NCBI GenBank assembly: GCA_015075165.1
Contig: JABTUY010000004.1
Span: forward strand, 372,001-436,000
Direction of reading: 5' to 3'
Origin: Ideonella sp.
GTDB lineage: Bacteria; Pseudomonadota; Gammaproteobacteria; Burkholderiales; Burkholderiaceae_C
DNA: 64,000 nt
Shown here: one piece after another, positions 21,219 through 29,439 of the stretch
Numbering within the stretch: the stretch's first letter is position 1
Layout: each line of letters opens with the position of its first letter
Notes under the pieces: model-generated
What the model was told of the DNA's origin: nothing
Databases searched by the model: none
The model's input: the letters and a program-made list of their open reading frames with translations, nothing else
Made by a program: the position numbers and the translations under genes

Positions 21219-23681
21219 CCCGCGGATTCTGCTGGCAATCACGAACCCCCTGCGCGCGCTGCGGCATCGCCGCTGCTGGCGCATCTGAACCCCGAGCAAC
21301 TGGCTGCGGTGACGCTGCCGGTCGAGCCGGCGCTGATCCTCGCCGGTGCCGGCTCGGGCAAGACGCGGGTGCTGACCACGCGCATCGCCTGGCTGCTGTC
21401 GACGGGCCAGGTATCGCCGGGCGGTGTGCTGGCGGTCACCTTCACCAACAAGGCGGCCAAGGAGATGCTGACGCGGCTTGCCGCGATGCTGCCGATCAAC
21501 GTGCGCGGCATGTGGATCGGCACCTTCCACGGCCTGTGCAACCGCTTCCTGCGCGCGCACTGGCAGCTGGCCGGGCTGCCGCAGTCGTTCCAGATCCTCG
21601 ACAGTGGCGACCAGCAATCGGCCGTGAAGCGCGTGATCAAGGCGATGAACCTCGACGAGGACCGCCACCCGCCGCGCCAGGTGAGCTGGTTCATCGCCGG
21701 CGCCAAGGAAGACGGCCTGCGCCCGCGCGACGTGCAGGCGCACGACCCGCCGACGCGCAAGATGACCGAGATCTACCAGGCCTACGAAGACCAGTGCCAG
21801 CGCGAGGGCGTGGTCGACTTCGCCGAGCTGATGCTGCGCAGCTACGAACTGCTGCGCGACCACGCGCCGCTGCGCGAGCACTACCAGCGCCGCTTCGCGC
21901 ACGTGCTGGTCGACGAGTTCCAGGACACCAACCGGCTGCAGTACCTGTGGCTGAAGATGTTCGCGCCGCCGCCCGGCGCGGCGGCGACGCCGCTGCACGT
22001 GCAGAGCCTGTTCGCGGTCGGCGACGACGACCAGAGCATCTACGCCTTCCGCGGTGCGCAGGTGGGCAACATGGCCGAGTTCGAGCGCGAGTACCGCGTG
22101 CGCGAGGTGATCAAGCTCGAACGCAACTACCGCTCGTTCGGCAACATCCTCGATGCCGCCAACGCGCTGATCGCGCACAACGCGCGGCGCCTGGGCAAGA
22201 ACCTGCGCACCGAAGCCGGCGCCGGCGAGCCGGTGCGCGTGGTCGAGGCCAACAGCGACTACGCCGAGGCGCAGTGGATCCTCGACGAGCTGCAGCAGCT
22301 GCACCGCGCCGGCACGCCGCGCAGCGAGCTGGCGCTGCTGTATCGCAGCAACGCGCAGAGCCGCGTGCTCGAGAGCGCGCTGTTCAACGCCGGCGTGCCG
22401 TACCGCGTGTACGGCGGGCTGCGCTTCTTCGAGCGCGCCGAGGTCAAGCACGCGCTGGCGTACCTGCGGCTGATCGAGAACCCGAACGACGACACCTCGT
22501 ACCTGCGGGTGGTGAACTTTCCGGCGCGCGGCATCGGCGCGCGCACCATCGAGCAGCTGCAGGATGCGGCGCGCAGCGGCGCTGAACCCTCCGCGCCCGC
22601 GGGGCGCAGCCTGTACCAGAGCGCCGGCGCGCTGACCGGCAAGGGCGGCGGCCACCTGCGCGCGTTCAACGCGCTGCTCGACGCGATGCGCGAGGCCACG
22701 CGCGGCGCGACGCTGCGCCAGATCATCGAGCACGTGCTGGCCGAGACCGGATTGATCGAGTTCTACCGCACCGAGCGCGAAGGCGCCGACCGCATCGAGA
22801 ACCTGGAGGAGCTGGTCAACGCCGCCGAAGCCTTCGTCACGCAGGAGGGTTTCGGCAAGGACGCGGTGGCGCTGCCGATCGACGAAACCGCCGGCAGCAT
22901 CGCCGCCGGCGTGCCGACCGCGGTGGCCGCGGTGGCCGCGGTCGACGTGACCCCCGACGCCGAAACCGGTGAGATCCTGTCGCCGCTGGCGGCGTTCCTG
23001 ACGCATGCGGCGCTCGAGGCGGGCGACAACCAGGCGCAGGCCGGGCAGGACGCGGTGCAGCTGATGACGGTGCACGCAGCCAAGGGCCTGGAGTTCGATT
23101 GCGTGTTCATCACCGGCCTCGAGGAAGGCCTGTTCCCGCACGAAAACTCGCTGTCGGATGTCGACGGCCTCGAGGAGGAACGGCGGCTGATGTACGTGGC
23201 GATCACGCGCGCGCGCCAGCGCCTGTACCTCACGTTCAGCCAGACGCGCATGCTGCACGGCCAGACGCGCTACCACGTGAAGAGCCGCTTCTTCGACGAG
23301 CTGCCCGAGGCCGGCCTGAAGTGGCTGACGCCGCGCAGCGCCGGTTTCGGCTCGGGCTATGCGCGCGAGTACCAGCAGGCCTGGGCGCGCGGCAGCGGCC
23401 TCGGCTCGGTGGTGGGCGTGGGGCGCATCGACTCCGGCGCCTCGGCGCTCGATGCGCGGCGCAGCGTGACGCTGCCGGGCAGCGCCTCGGCTGCCATCGA
23501 AGCGCAGCGCGCCGGGCACACGCTGCGGGTCGGCCAGAGCGTGTTCCACACCAAGTTCGGCGAGGGCGTGATCGTCACGCTCGAAGGTCACGGCAACGAC
23601 GCGCGTGCGCAGATCAACTTCGGCCGCCACGGCGCGAAGTGGCTGCAGCTGTCGCTGGCGAAGCTGACGCCGATCGCGTGA
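21213..23681 (+). CDS. uvrD: DNA helicase II (UvrD/Rep/PcrA family)
   Basis: An 822-residue SF1A 3'-5' helicase for nucleotide-excision and mismatch repair. Walker A is GAGSGKT (45-51). DEFQDTN is motif II, GDDDQSIYAFRGA motif III, LERNYRS motif IV, LMTVHAAKGLEFD motif V and YVAITRARQ motif VI. The C-terminus carries the tudor-like RNA polymerase-binding segment (GQSVFHTKFGEGVIVTLEG). The start codon overlaps the divergent secreted-protein start, with no spacer. Confidence 0.95.
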   Translation: MHPADSAGNHEPPARAAASPLLAHLNPEQLAAVTLPVEPALILAGAGSGKTRVLTTRIAWLLSTGQVSPGGVLAVTFTNKAAKEMLTRLAAMLPINVRGMWIGTFHGLCNRFLRAHWQLAGLPQSFQILDSGDQQSAVKRVIKAMNLDEDRHPPRQVSWFIAGAKEDGLRPRDVQAHDPPTRKMTEIYQAYEDQCQREGVVDFAELMLRSYELLRDHAPLREHYQRRFAHVLVDEFQDTNRLQYLWLKMFAPPPGAAATPLHVQSLFAVGDDDQSIYAFRGAQVGNMAEFEREYRVREVIKLERNYRSFGNILDAANALIAHNARRLGKNLRTEAGAGEPVRVVEANSDYAEAQWILDELQQLHRAGTPRSELALLYRSNAQSRVLESALFNAGVPYRVYGGLRFFERAEVKHALAYLRLIENPNDDTSYLRVVNFPARGIGARTIEQLQDAARSGAEPSAPAGRSLYQSAGALTGKGGGHLRAFNALLDAMREATRGATLRQIIEHVLAETGLIEFYRTEREGADRIENLEELVNAAEAFVTQEGFGKDAVALPIDETAGSIAAGVPTAVAAVAAVDVTPDAETGEILSPLAAFLTHAALEAGDNQAQAGQDAVQLMTVHAAKGLEFDCVFITGLEEGLFPHENSLSDVDGLEEERRLMYVAITRARQRLYLTFSQTRMLHGQTRYHVKSRFFDELPEAGLKWLTPRSAGFGSGYAREYQQAWARGSGLGSVVGVGRIDSGASALDARRSVTLPGSASAAIEAQRAGHTLRVGQSVFHTKFGEGVIVTLEGHGNDARAQINFGRHGAKWLQLSLAKLTPIA

Positions 23682-23691
23682 TCGGCCCGGA

Positions 23692-23707
23692 TTGCGATCG
23701 ATCGCAA
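23692..23707. repeat. 16-bp perfect palindrome TTGCGATCGATCGCAA
   Basis: A perfect two-fold symmetric site 10 bp after the uvrD stop. It contains two overlapping GATC sites and a central CGATCG. It could be a protein-binding site or a methylation-sensitive site; no T-run follows, so it is not a classic terminator. Confidence 0.8.
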
Positions 23708-23784
23708 GGACCGTCAACGCCGCGGTGCGACGCTTTGAGCGCCGTTGCGGGCGCCGAGTCTTGCAGTTGTTCGATGCTTTGGCT

Positions 23785-23921
23785 CGGTCGGCGCGAGGCC
23801 GAGGCCACCGGGTGACCGGCTGGCTACGTGTCCTCCGCGCTCAGGCTGCTCTCGCAGCCTGAGCGCTCCCCCTTTACCTACGCCATCCGGTCACCCGGCG
23901 TCCTCGGCCTTGGTACGACCG
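23785..23921. repeat. Large compound hairpin, possible structured RNA or mobile repeat
   Basis: Outer arms 797-819 and 887-909 (within 23 kb) match in 20 of 23 positions as inverted repeats (GGCCGAGG, three mismatches, then CCGGGTGACCGG). The arms extend outward through CGGTCG/CGACCG. Inside sits a 13-bp perfect stem GCGCTCAGGCTGC/GCAGCCTGAGCGC (23837-23866) with the loop TCTC. The structure is far larger than a normal terminator and lacks a U-tract. It could be a bidirectional terminator, an intergenic repeat unit or a small RNA. Confidence 0.75.
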
Positions 23922-24063
23922 CGCGCTGCGACGAGCGCTGAAGACCCTATGCCAGCAGTGTCGAACGAGCGCCGCGGCGCGGACGCACCGGCCGTCGAAT
24001 GCCAGCAACACCCGAGCGCGCCAACCCGTACTCACGGCTGAAGCATTCGGAGGCAATGCCGTA

Positions 24064-24882
24064 TCAGGCAGCGGCTGCGGCGGGTTTGTCGCTTTCGTCC
24101 GGGCTGCCGAAGCAGTCGACGAAGCTGAACCACAGCGAGACGTAGAACGTGGTCGACAGCGTCAGCGCGAGCGCGGGGGCGAGCAGCACCACGGCGGCGC
24201 GCGCGTCGAGCAGGCCGGCCAGCAGGCCGATCACGAGACTCATCCCCACCGACGCCGCGATCCAGACGAAACCGTAGACCAGATAGGCGCCCTTGGCGCG
24301 CCACAGCGCCAGCGTGCTCGAGAACAGCGCCTGCCACACGCCCTGGTCGCCCCACCACACCAGCGCCGGCGCATGCCAGAACGGCACCGACAGCAGCGTG
24401 CCGAGCAGCGCGAAGGCCATCATGCCGTTGGTCAGCCGCGGGTCGGCTGCGGCCTGGGCCACGTCGACGCTCGAAGGGCCGTGATCGGCCATCGCCTGGC
24501 GCAGTGCGTCGAGCGCGTCGCCGTATACCCAGCCGGCGAGGCCGACGACGCCGAGCGCGCCGACGCCGTACAGCGCGCACAGCACCAGCAACTGGCGCCG
24601 TCGCTGCGACGAGCCCGCCAGCGGCTCGACGAACTGGCCCGCGTGCGCCAGGCCGCCGCGCAGCACCGAGCGCGACGCGATCATGAAGCCCAGCGACAGC
24701 AACGGCAGCGCGGCCAGCGCCACCACGCCGACCACCGGCACCACCATCCAGATGCCGCTGGCCAGCAGGAACAGCACCAGCATCGTGGTGAACGCGACCG
24801 GTCTCCTCAGGAACAGCCGCACGCCGTCGCGCACCCAGGTCCAGCCCTGGCGCGGGGCCACGGTCTGCAGTTTCAGTCCCAT
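24064..24882 (-). CDS. BPSS1780 family membrane protein
   Basis: A 272-residue multi-pass inner-membrane protein with about six helices and an N-terminal cytoplasmic segment (RQGWTWVRDGVRLFLRRP) characteristic of the BPSS1780 family of Burkholderiales. The function is unknown. The order polA, DUF2782, thrB, BPSS1780, uvrD is recurrent in the order, which supports the call. It lies 34 bp downstream of thrB on the same strand. Confidence 0.85.
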   Translation of the reverse strand: MGLKLQTVAPRQGWTWVRDGVRLFLRRPVAFTTMLVLFLLASGIWMVVPVVGVVALAALPLLSLGFMIASRSVLRGGLAHAGQFVEPLAGSSQRRRQLLVLCALYGVGALGVVGLAGWVYGDALDALRQAMADHGPSSVDVAQAAADPRLTNGMMAFALLGTLLSVPFWHAPALVWWGDQGVWQALFSSTLALWRAKGAYLVYGFVWIAASVGMSLVIGLLAGLLDARAAVVLLAPALALTLSTTFYVSLWFSFVDCFGSPDESDKPAAAAA

Positions 24883-24916
24883 CGCGGGTTCCGTGGGGTG
24901 ATCGTGGCGGCGCTCG

Positions 24917-25882
24917 TCATCGCGGATGCCAGGGTTGCGCCACGCGCTCGCGCAGCAGGCGTTCGAAGTGCTGCGGATCCTTCGGCTGCAGCAGCGCGGC
25001 GCCGCGCGGCAGGTGCAGGTCGGCTAGGCGCGACAACCAGAAGCGCAGTGCGGCGGCGCGCAGCAGAGCCGGGAACAGGCGGTGCTCGGTGGCCGTCAGC
25101 GGCCGCCGGCGGCCGTAGGCGTCGAGCAGCGCAGCGGCGCGGGTGTCGTCGATGCGGCCGCTGTCGTCGGCCAGGCACCAGTCGTTGACGCAGACCGCCA
25201 GATCGAACAGCAGCGTGTCGACGCCGGCGAAGTAGAAGTCGATGCAGCCGCTGAGCCGGTCGCCGCCAGCGGTGTCGTCGAACAGCACGTTGTCGCGGAA
25301 CAAATCGGCGTGCACCGCCGCGCGTGGCAGACGCGCGTACGCGGCCGATGCCGCCAGCTGCTGCTGGAAGGCCAGTTCGTCGCCGAGCAGCCGCGCCGCG
25401 TCGGGGGCGAGGAACGCGCGCACCCGCGGCGCGGTGGCCTGCCACCACGGCAGACCACGCAGGTTGGGCTGCACCAGCTCGAAATCGGCCGCCGCCAGAT
25501 GCAGTTGCGCCAGCGTGTCGCCCAGCGCCGCGGCGTGCGCCGCATCGGGTGCCTCGAGGTGGCGGCCGGCGAGCCGCGTGCACAGCGCCGCCGGCTTGCC
25601 GCGCAACGTGTGCACCAGCGTGCCGTGCGCATCGGCCTGCGGCTCGGGCACCGGCAGGCCGCGCCGCGCCAGGTGCTGCATCAGCCGCAGGTAGAACGGC
25701 AGTTGCTCGTGCGTGAGCCGCTCGAACACCGTGAGCACCCAGGCGCCGCCGCCGGTGGCGACGAAGTAGTTGGTGTTCTCGATGCCGGAGCGGATCGGCT
25801 CCAGCGACAGCAGCTCGCCCGCGCGCAACTGCGTCGCGAACACGCGCACCTCGTCGACAGCCAGCTCGGTGAAGACGGCCAT
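24917..25882 (-). CDS. thrB: Homoserine kinase, APH-fold type
   Basis: A 321-residue kinase of the aminoglycoside-phosphotransferase fold (ThrB2, not GHMP type), phosphorylating homoserine for threonine synthesis. The catalytic loop is AVHADLFRDNVLF and the metal-binding segment CIDFYFAG. The N-terminal signature SGIENTNYFV and family length are normal. The next gene upstream is DUF2782, 43 bp away, and the two are probably co-transcribed. Confidence 0.93.
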   Translation of the reverse strand: MAVFTELAVDEVRVFATQLRAGELLSLEPIRSGIENTNYFVATGGGAWVLTVFERLTHEQLPFYLRLMQHLARRGLPVPEPQADAHGTLVHTLRGKPAALCTRLAGRHLEAPDAAHAAALGDTLAQLHLAAADFELVQPNLRGLPWWQATAPRVRAFLAPDAARLLGDELAFQQQLAASAAYARLPRAAVHADLFRDNVLFDDTAGGDRLSGCIDFYFAGVDTLLFDLAVCVNDWCLADDSGRIDDTRAAALLDAYGRRRPLTATEHRLFPALLRAAALRFWLSRLADLHLPRGAALLQPKDPQHFERLLRERVAQPWHPR

Positions 25883-25925
25883 GCGTTGGGCAGACTCGTT
25901 CAGCCCCTGGCCGCCCCGAGCGGCT

Positions 25926-26306
25926 TCAGAACGACAGCAGCCGCCACAGGCGCTGGCCGCTCAGACCCTTGGACGGCTGCGACGGGTCGTGGCCGGCACC
26001 GGGCGGCACGATCTCGTACGGCCGCACGCCCGACGCCTTGGGCGACACCGTGATGCGCTGCACCTGGCCACGCACCTTCAGCTCCTCGATGCGCACGTGG
26101 TCGTCCTCGAGCACGGTGCGCTTGACCTGCGGTTCGGGCGTGCCGGCCGGCGCTTGCGCGGTGGCCGCACCCGGCACGTTGGCCGACACGTTGGTCGGCA
26201 CGTTGGCCGACACGTTGGTCGGCACGTTGGCCGGCGCGACCGCCGGGGCTGCGGCACACGCCAGAGCACCGATGATCACAACCGCAGACGACACCCGGGC
26301 ATCCAT
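25926..26306 (-). CDS. DUF2782 family protein with internal repeat
   Basis: A 126-residue secreted protein. A signal peptide comes first (VVIIGALACAAAPAVA), then a low-complexity segment NVPTNVSA repeated twice, then the DUF2782 domain (PEPQVKRTVLEDD, RGQVQRITVSPKASG). Its function is unknown; it is conserved between polA and thrB in Burkholderiales. The repeat comes from a 12/24-bp tandem DNA array (26176-26235). Confidence 0.85.
   Translation of the reverse strand: MDARVSSAVVIIGALACAAAPAVAPANVPTNVSANVPTNVSANVPGAATAQAPAGTPEPQVKRTVLEDDHVRIEELKVRGQVQRITVSPKASGVRPYEIVPPGAGHDPSQPSKGLSGQRLWRLLSF
26176..26235. repeat. 12/24-bp in-frame tandem repeat inside the DUF2782 gene
   Basis: Five 12-bp units alternate between ACGTTGGCCGAC and ACGTTGGTCGGC (plus-strand reading), giving two perfect 24-bp copies and a fifth partial unit ending GGCCGGC. 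Units are multiples of three, so copy number changes would keep the frame. Confidence 0.95.
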
Positions 26307-26313
26307 GCGGGCG

Positions 26314-26319
26314 ATTCTA
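26314..26319 (-). promoter_or_regulatory. Candidate -10 of the DUF2782-thrB genes
   Basis: The minus strand reads TAGAAT ending 7 bp before the DUF2782 ATG, again predicting an almost leaderless mRNA. Confidence 0.4.
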
Positions 26320-26372
26320 CGGTTGCGCCCGCGGCCTACGGCCGCGGTGTCGCAGCCAGCACAATGGCGCGC

Positions 26373-29198
26373 ATGACCGATCACACGCTGGTGCTCGTCG
26401 ATGGTTCGAGCTACCTCTATCGCGCCTTCCATGCGCTGCCCGATCTGCGCGCACCCGATGGCTTCCCGACCGGCGCGATCCACGGCATGGTCGGCATGAT
26501 GCGCTGGCTGCGCGAGCACCAACCCGCCGGGCATGCGGCCTGCGTGTTCGATGCCAAGGGCAAGACCTTTCGCGACGACTGGTACCCCGCGTACAAGGCC
26601 CATCGCGCGCCGATGCCCGAAGACCTGGCGCGACAGATCGAGCCGATCCACGAGGTGGTGCGCCTGCTCGGCTGGCCGGTGCTCGAGGTGCCCGGCATCG
26701 AGGCCGACGATGCGATCGGCACGCTCGCGCGCGTCGGCGCCGCCAGCGGTCACCGCGTGGTCATCTCCACCGGCGACAAGGATCTGGCGCAACTGGTCAA
26801 CGAGCAGGTGTCGCTGATCAACACGATGGCCAAGCCGCCCGAGGTGCTCGACATCGCCGGCGTGACCGCCAAGTTCGGCGTGCCGCCGCAGCGCATCGTC
26901 GACTACCTGACGCTGATCGGCGATGCGGTCGACAACGTGCCCGGCGTCGACAAGGTCGGCCCGAAGACGGCCGCGAAGTGGATCGCCGAACACGGCTCGC
27001 TCGACGGCGTGATCGCGGCTGCCGCGTCGATCAAGGGCGCGGTCGGCGACAACCTGCGCCGCGCGCTCGACTGGCTGCCGCAAGGCCGGCGCCTGGTCAC
27101 CGTGCTGACCGATTGCGACCTCGCGGCGCAGTTGCCGCATTGGCCTGCGCTCGATGCGCTGGCGCTGCGCGAGGTCGATCGCGAAGGCCTGCTGGCGTTC
27201 TACGAGCGCTACGGCTTCCGTGCCTGGCGCAAGGAGCTCGAGGCCGAGCTGGCGGGCGACAAGGGCGGCGGTGCCCAGGCTGCGCGTGCCGACGGTGCGG
27301 GTCAGGCGGCGGCAACTGCGGCAGCGCCCACGTCGGCCGCCGCTGGCGCCACGGCCTCCGCCGCTGCACCGGCCGTGCACGCCGCGGCGCTGGCGCACGA
27401 ATACGAGACCGTGCTGACGCGCGACCGGCTCGACGCCTGGATCGCGCGGCTGTGCGAGGCGCCGCTGGTCGCGCTCGACACCGAGACCGATTCGCTCGAC
27501 GCGATGCGCGCGCACATCGTCGGCGTCTCGTTCGCGGTGCGGCCGGGCGAGGCCGCGTACGTGCCGGTGGCGCACGACTTCCCCGGCGCACCGCCGCAGC
27601 TCGCGCGCGACGAGGTGCTGGCCGCGCTGCAGCCGTGGCTGGAGGACGCGGCGGCGGCCAAGGTCGGCCAGAACACGAAGTACGACGCCCACGTGCTCGC
27701 CAACCATGGCATCGCGCTGCGCGGCGTGCGCCACGACACGCTGCTGCAGAGCTATGTGCTCGAAGCGCATCGTCCGCACGGGCTCGAGAGCCTGGCTGAG
27801 CGGCATCTGAACCGCCGTGGCCTGAGTTACGAAGACGTGTGCGGCAAGGGCGTGCACCAGATCCCGTTCGCGCAGGTCGACCTCGAACGCGCCACGCGCT
27901 ACTCGGGCGAAGACAGCGAGATGACGCTGCAGGTGCACGAAACGCTGTACCCACGGCTGCAGCGCGAGCCTGGGCTGCTGCACGTGTACGAGCGCATCGA
28001 AATGCCGGTGGCCGCGGTGCTGCGCACGATCGAGCGCCACGGCGTGCTGATCGACCGCGAGCGCCTGGCGCAGCAAAGCCGCGAGCTGGCCGAGCGCATG
28101 CTCGCGCTCGAGCAGGAGGCGCACGCGCTGGCCGGCCAGCCGTTCAACCTGGGCAGCCCGAAGCAGATCGGCGAGGTGCTGTTCGGCCGCCTCGGGCTGC
28201 CGGTGAAGCGCAAGACCGCCAGCGGCGCGCCGTCGACCGACGAAGACGTGCTGGCCGAACTCGCCGCCGACTACCCGTTGCCGGCGAAGATCCTCGAGCA
28301 CCGCGCGTTCAGCAAGCTCAAAGGCACCTACACCGACAAGCTGCCGCTGATGGTCAACCCCGACACCGGCCGCGTGCACACCACCTATGCGCAAGCGGTG
28401 GCGGTGACCGGGCGGCTGGCCAGCAACGACCCGAACCTGCAGAACATCCCGATCCGCACCGCCGAGGGCCGGCGCGTGCGCGAGGCGTTCGTCGCGCCGC
28501 CGGGGCATGCCATCGTCAGTGCCGACTACTCGCAGATCGAGCTGCGCATCATGGCGCACATCAGCGGCGACGAAGGCCTGAGACGCGCGTTCGCGCAGGG
28601 CATGGACGTGCACCGCGCCACCGCGAGCGAGGTGTTCTCGGTGGCGCCCGAGCTGGTCAGTGCCGAGCAGCGCCGCTACGCGAAGACGATCAACTTCGGC
28701 CTCATCTACGGCATGGGCGCGTTCGGCCTCGCGCAGAGCCTGGGCATCGAGCGCAGCGCGGCCACCGCGTACATCGAGCGCTACTTCCAGCGCTTTGCCG
28801 GCGTCAAGCGCTACATGGACGAGACGCGCGCGATGGCGGTGCAGCGAGGCTACGTGGAAACGCTGTTCGGCCGCCGCATCGAGCTGCCCGAGATCCGCGG
28901 CGCCAACGGCCCGCGCCGCGCCGGCGCCGAGCGGCAGGCGATCAACGCGCCGATGCAGGGCACCGCGGCCGACCTGATCAAGCTCGCGATGCTCGCGGTG
29001 CAGGGCGCCATCGAGGCGCAGCAGCGGCGTACGAAGATGATCATGCAGGTGCACGACGAGCTGGTGTTCGAGGTGCCCGAGGCCGAACTCGATTGGGCCC
29101 GCGCCGAGGTACCGAAGCTGATGTCGGAGGTCGCGTCGCTCGCGGTGCCGCTGGTGGCCGAGGTCGGTGTCGGGCCGAACTGGGATCAGGCGCATTGA
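26373..29198 (+). CDS. polA: DNA polymerase I
   Basis: A 941-residue Pol I. The N-terminal 5'-3' exonuclease domain (~1-290) is followed by an Ala-rich linker (~295-335). The 3'-5' exonuclease domain has the DxE motif at ~369 (LDTETDS), so proofreading residues are kept. The polymerase domain carries motif A SADYSQIELR (~717), motif B RRYAKTINFGLIYG (~767) and motif C MQVHDELVFEV (~890). An ATG nine bases upstream (26364) is an alternative start. The promoter must lie in the 66-bp spacer shared with DUF2782. Confidence 0.97.
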   Translation: MTDHTLVLVDGSSYLYRAFHALPDLRAPDGFPTGAIHGMVGMMRWLREHQPAGHAACVFDAKGKTFRDDWYPAYKAHRAPMPEDLARQIEPIHEVVRLLGWPVLEVPGIEADDAIGTLARVGAASGHRVVISTGDKDLAQLVNEQVSLINTMAKPPEVLDIAGVTAKFGVPPQRIVDYLTLIGDAVDNVPGVDKVGPKTAAKWIAEHGSLDGVIAAAASIKGAVGDNLRRALDWLPQGRRLVTVLTDCDLAAQLPHWPALDALALREVDREGLLAFYERYGFRAWRKELEAELAGDKGGGAQAARADGAGQAAATAAAPTSAAAGATASAAAPAVHAAALAHEYETVLTRDRLDAWIARLCEAPLVALDTETDSLDAMRAHIVGVSFAVRPGEAAYVPVAHDFPGAPPQLARDEVLAALQPWLEDAAAAKVGQNTKYDAHVLANHGIALRGVRHDTLLQSYVLEAHRPHGLESLAERHLNRRGLSYEDVCGKGVHQIPFAQVDLERATRYSGEDSEMTLQVHETLYPRLQREPGLLHVYERIEMPVAAVLRTIERHGVLIDRERLAQQSRELAERMLALEQEAHALAGQPFNLGSPKQIGEVLFGRLGLPVKRKTASGAPSTDEDVLAELAADYPLPAKILEHRAFSKLKGTYTDKLPLMVNPDTGRVHTTYAQAVAVTGRLASNDPNLQNIPIRTAEGRRVREAFVAPPGHAIVSADYSQIELRIMAHISGDEGLRRAFAQGMDVHRATASEVFSVAPELVSAEQRRYAKTINFGLIYGMGAFGLAQSLGIERSAATAYIERYFQRFAGVKRYMDETRAMAVQRGYVETLFGRRIELPEIRGANGPRRAGAERQAINAPMQGTAADLIKLAMLAVQGAIEAQQRRTKMIMQVHDELVFEVPEAELDWARAEVPKLMSEVASLAVPLVAEVGVGPNWDQAH

Positions 29199-29202
29199 AC
29201 AG

Positions 29203-29314
29203 GTTCACCCCCGAAGCGACCTGGCGGCCGCTTCCCCCCAGGGGGGCGAGCCCGGACACGAGAGGTCCAGTGGACCTCTCGTGCCTGGCGAGCGGCCGAG
29301 CCGCAAGGCTCGGC
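29203..29314. repeat. Intergenic repeat, copy A, with two perfect hairpins
   Basis: The block starts with GTTCACCCCCGAAGCG, has the core GCTTCCCCCCAGGGGGGCG, and carries a 12-bp perfect stem CACGAGAGGTCC/GGACCTCTCGTG (29257-29283, 3-nt loop) and an 8-bp stem GCCGAGCC/GGCTCGGC with a GCAA tetraloop (29295-29314). The opening and core recur in inverted form at 59625-59709, and the core recurs at 62170-62277. Confidence 0.7.
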
Positions 29315-29374
29315 GCGGCCTGCAAGGCACGCCTGCAGCCCGGCGAGGCCGGATCTGCGGCGTCTGCTTGGGGA

Positions 29375-29398
29375 TGCGACGCTGGAGCGTCGCAGTTT
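29375..29398 (+). terminator. Possible polA terminator
   Basis: The 9-bp stem TGCGACGCT/AGCGTCGCA (29375-29394) is followed by GTTTCT. The T-run is short, so this is a weak intrinsic terminator; it directly abuts the next promoter. Confidence 0.4.
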
Positions 29399-29399
29399 C

Positions 29400-29405
29400 T
29401 AGAAT
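29400..29405 (+). promoter_or_regulatory. Candidate -10 of the dienelactone hydrolase gene
   Basis: TAGAAT lies 34 bp before the ATG. A GGAG ribosome-binding site follows at 29431-29434. Confidence 0.45.
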
Positions 29406-29439
29406 TGCGCACCCGGCCAGAGGGCTGACGGAGCAACGA

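Larger units (their letters stand above)
23682..24063. other. Gene-free gap between convergent genes
   Basis: This 382-bp stretch separates the 3' ends of uvrD and the BPSS1780-type gene. No credible reading frame is seen. It holds a 16-bp palindrome (23692-23707) right after uvrD and a large compound inverted repeat (23785-23921). The last 140 bp show nothing recognisable. Confidence 0.8.
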
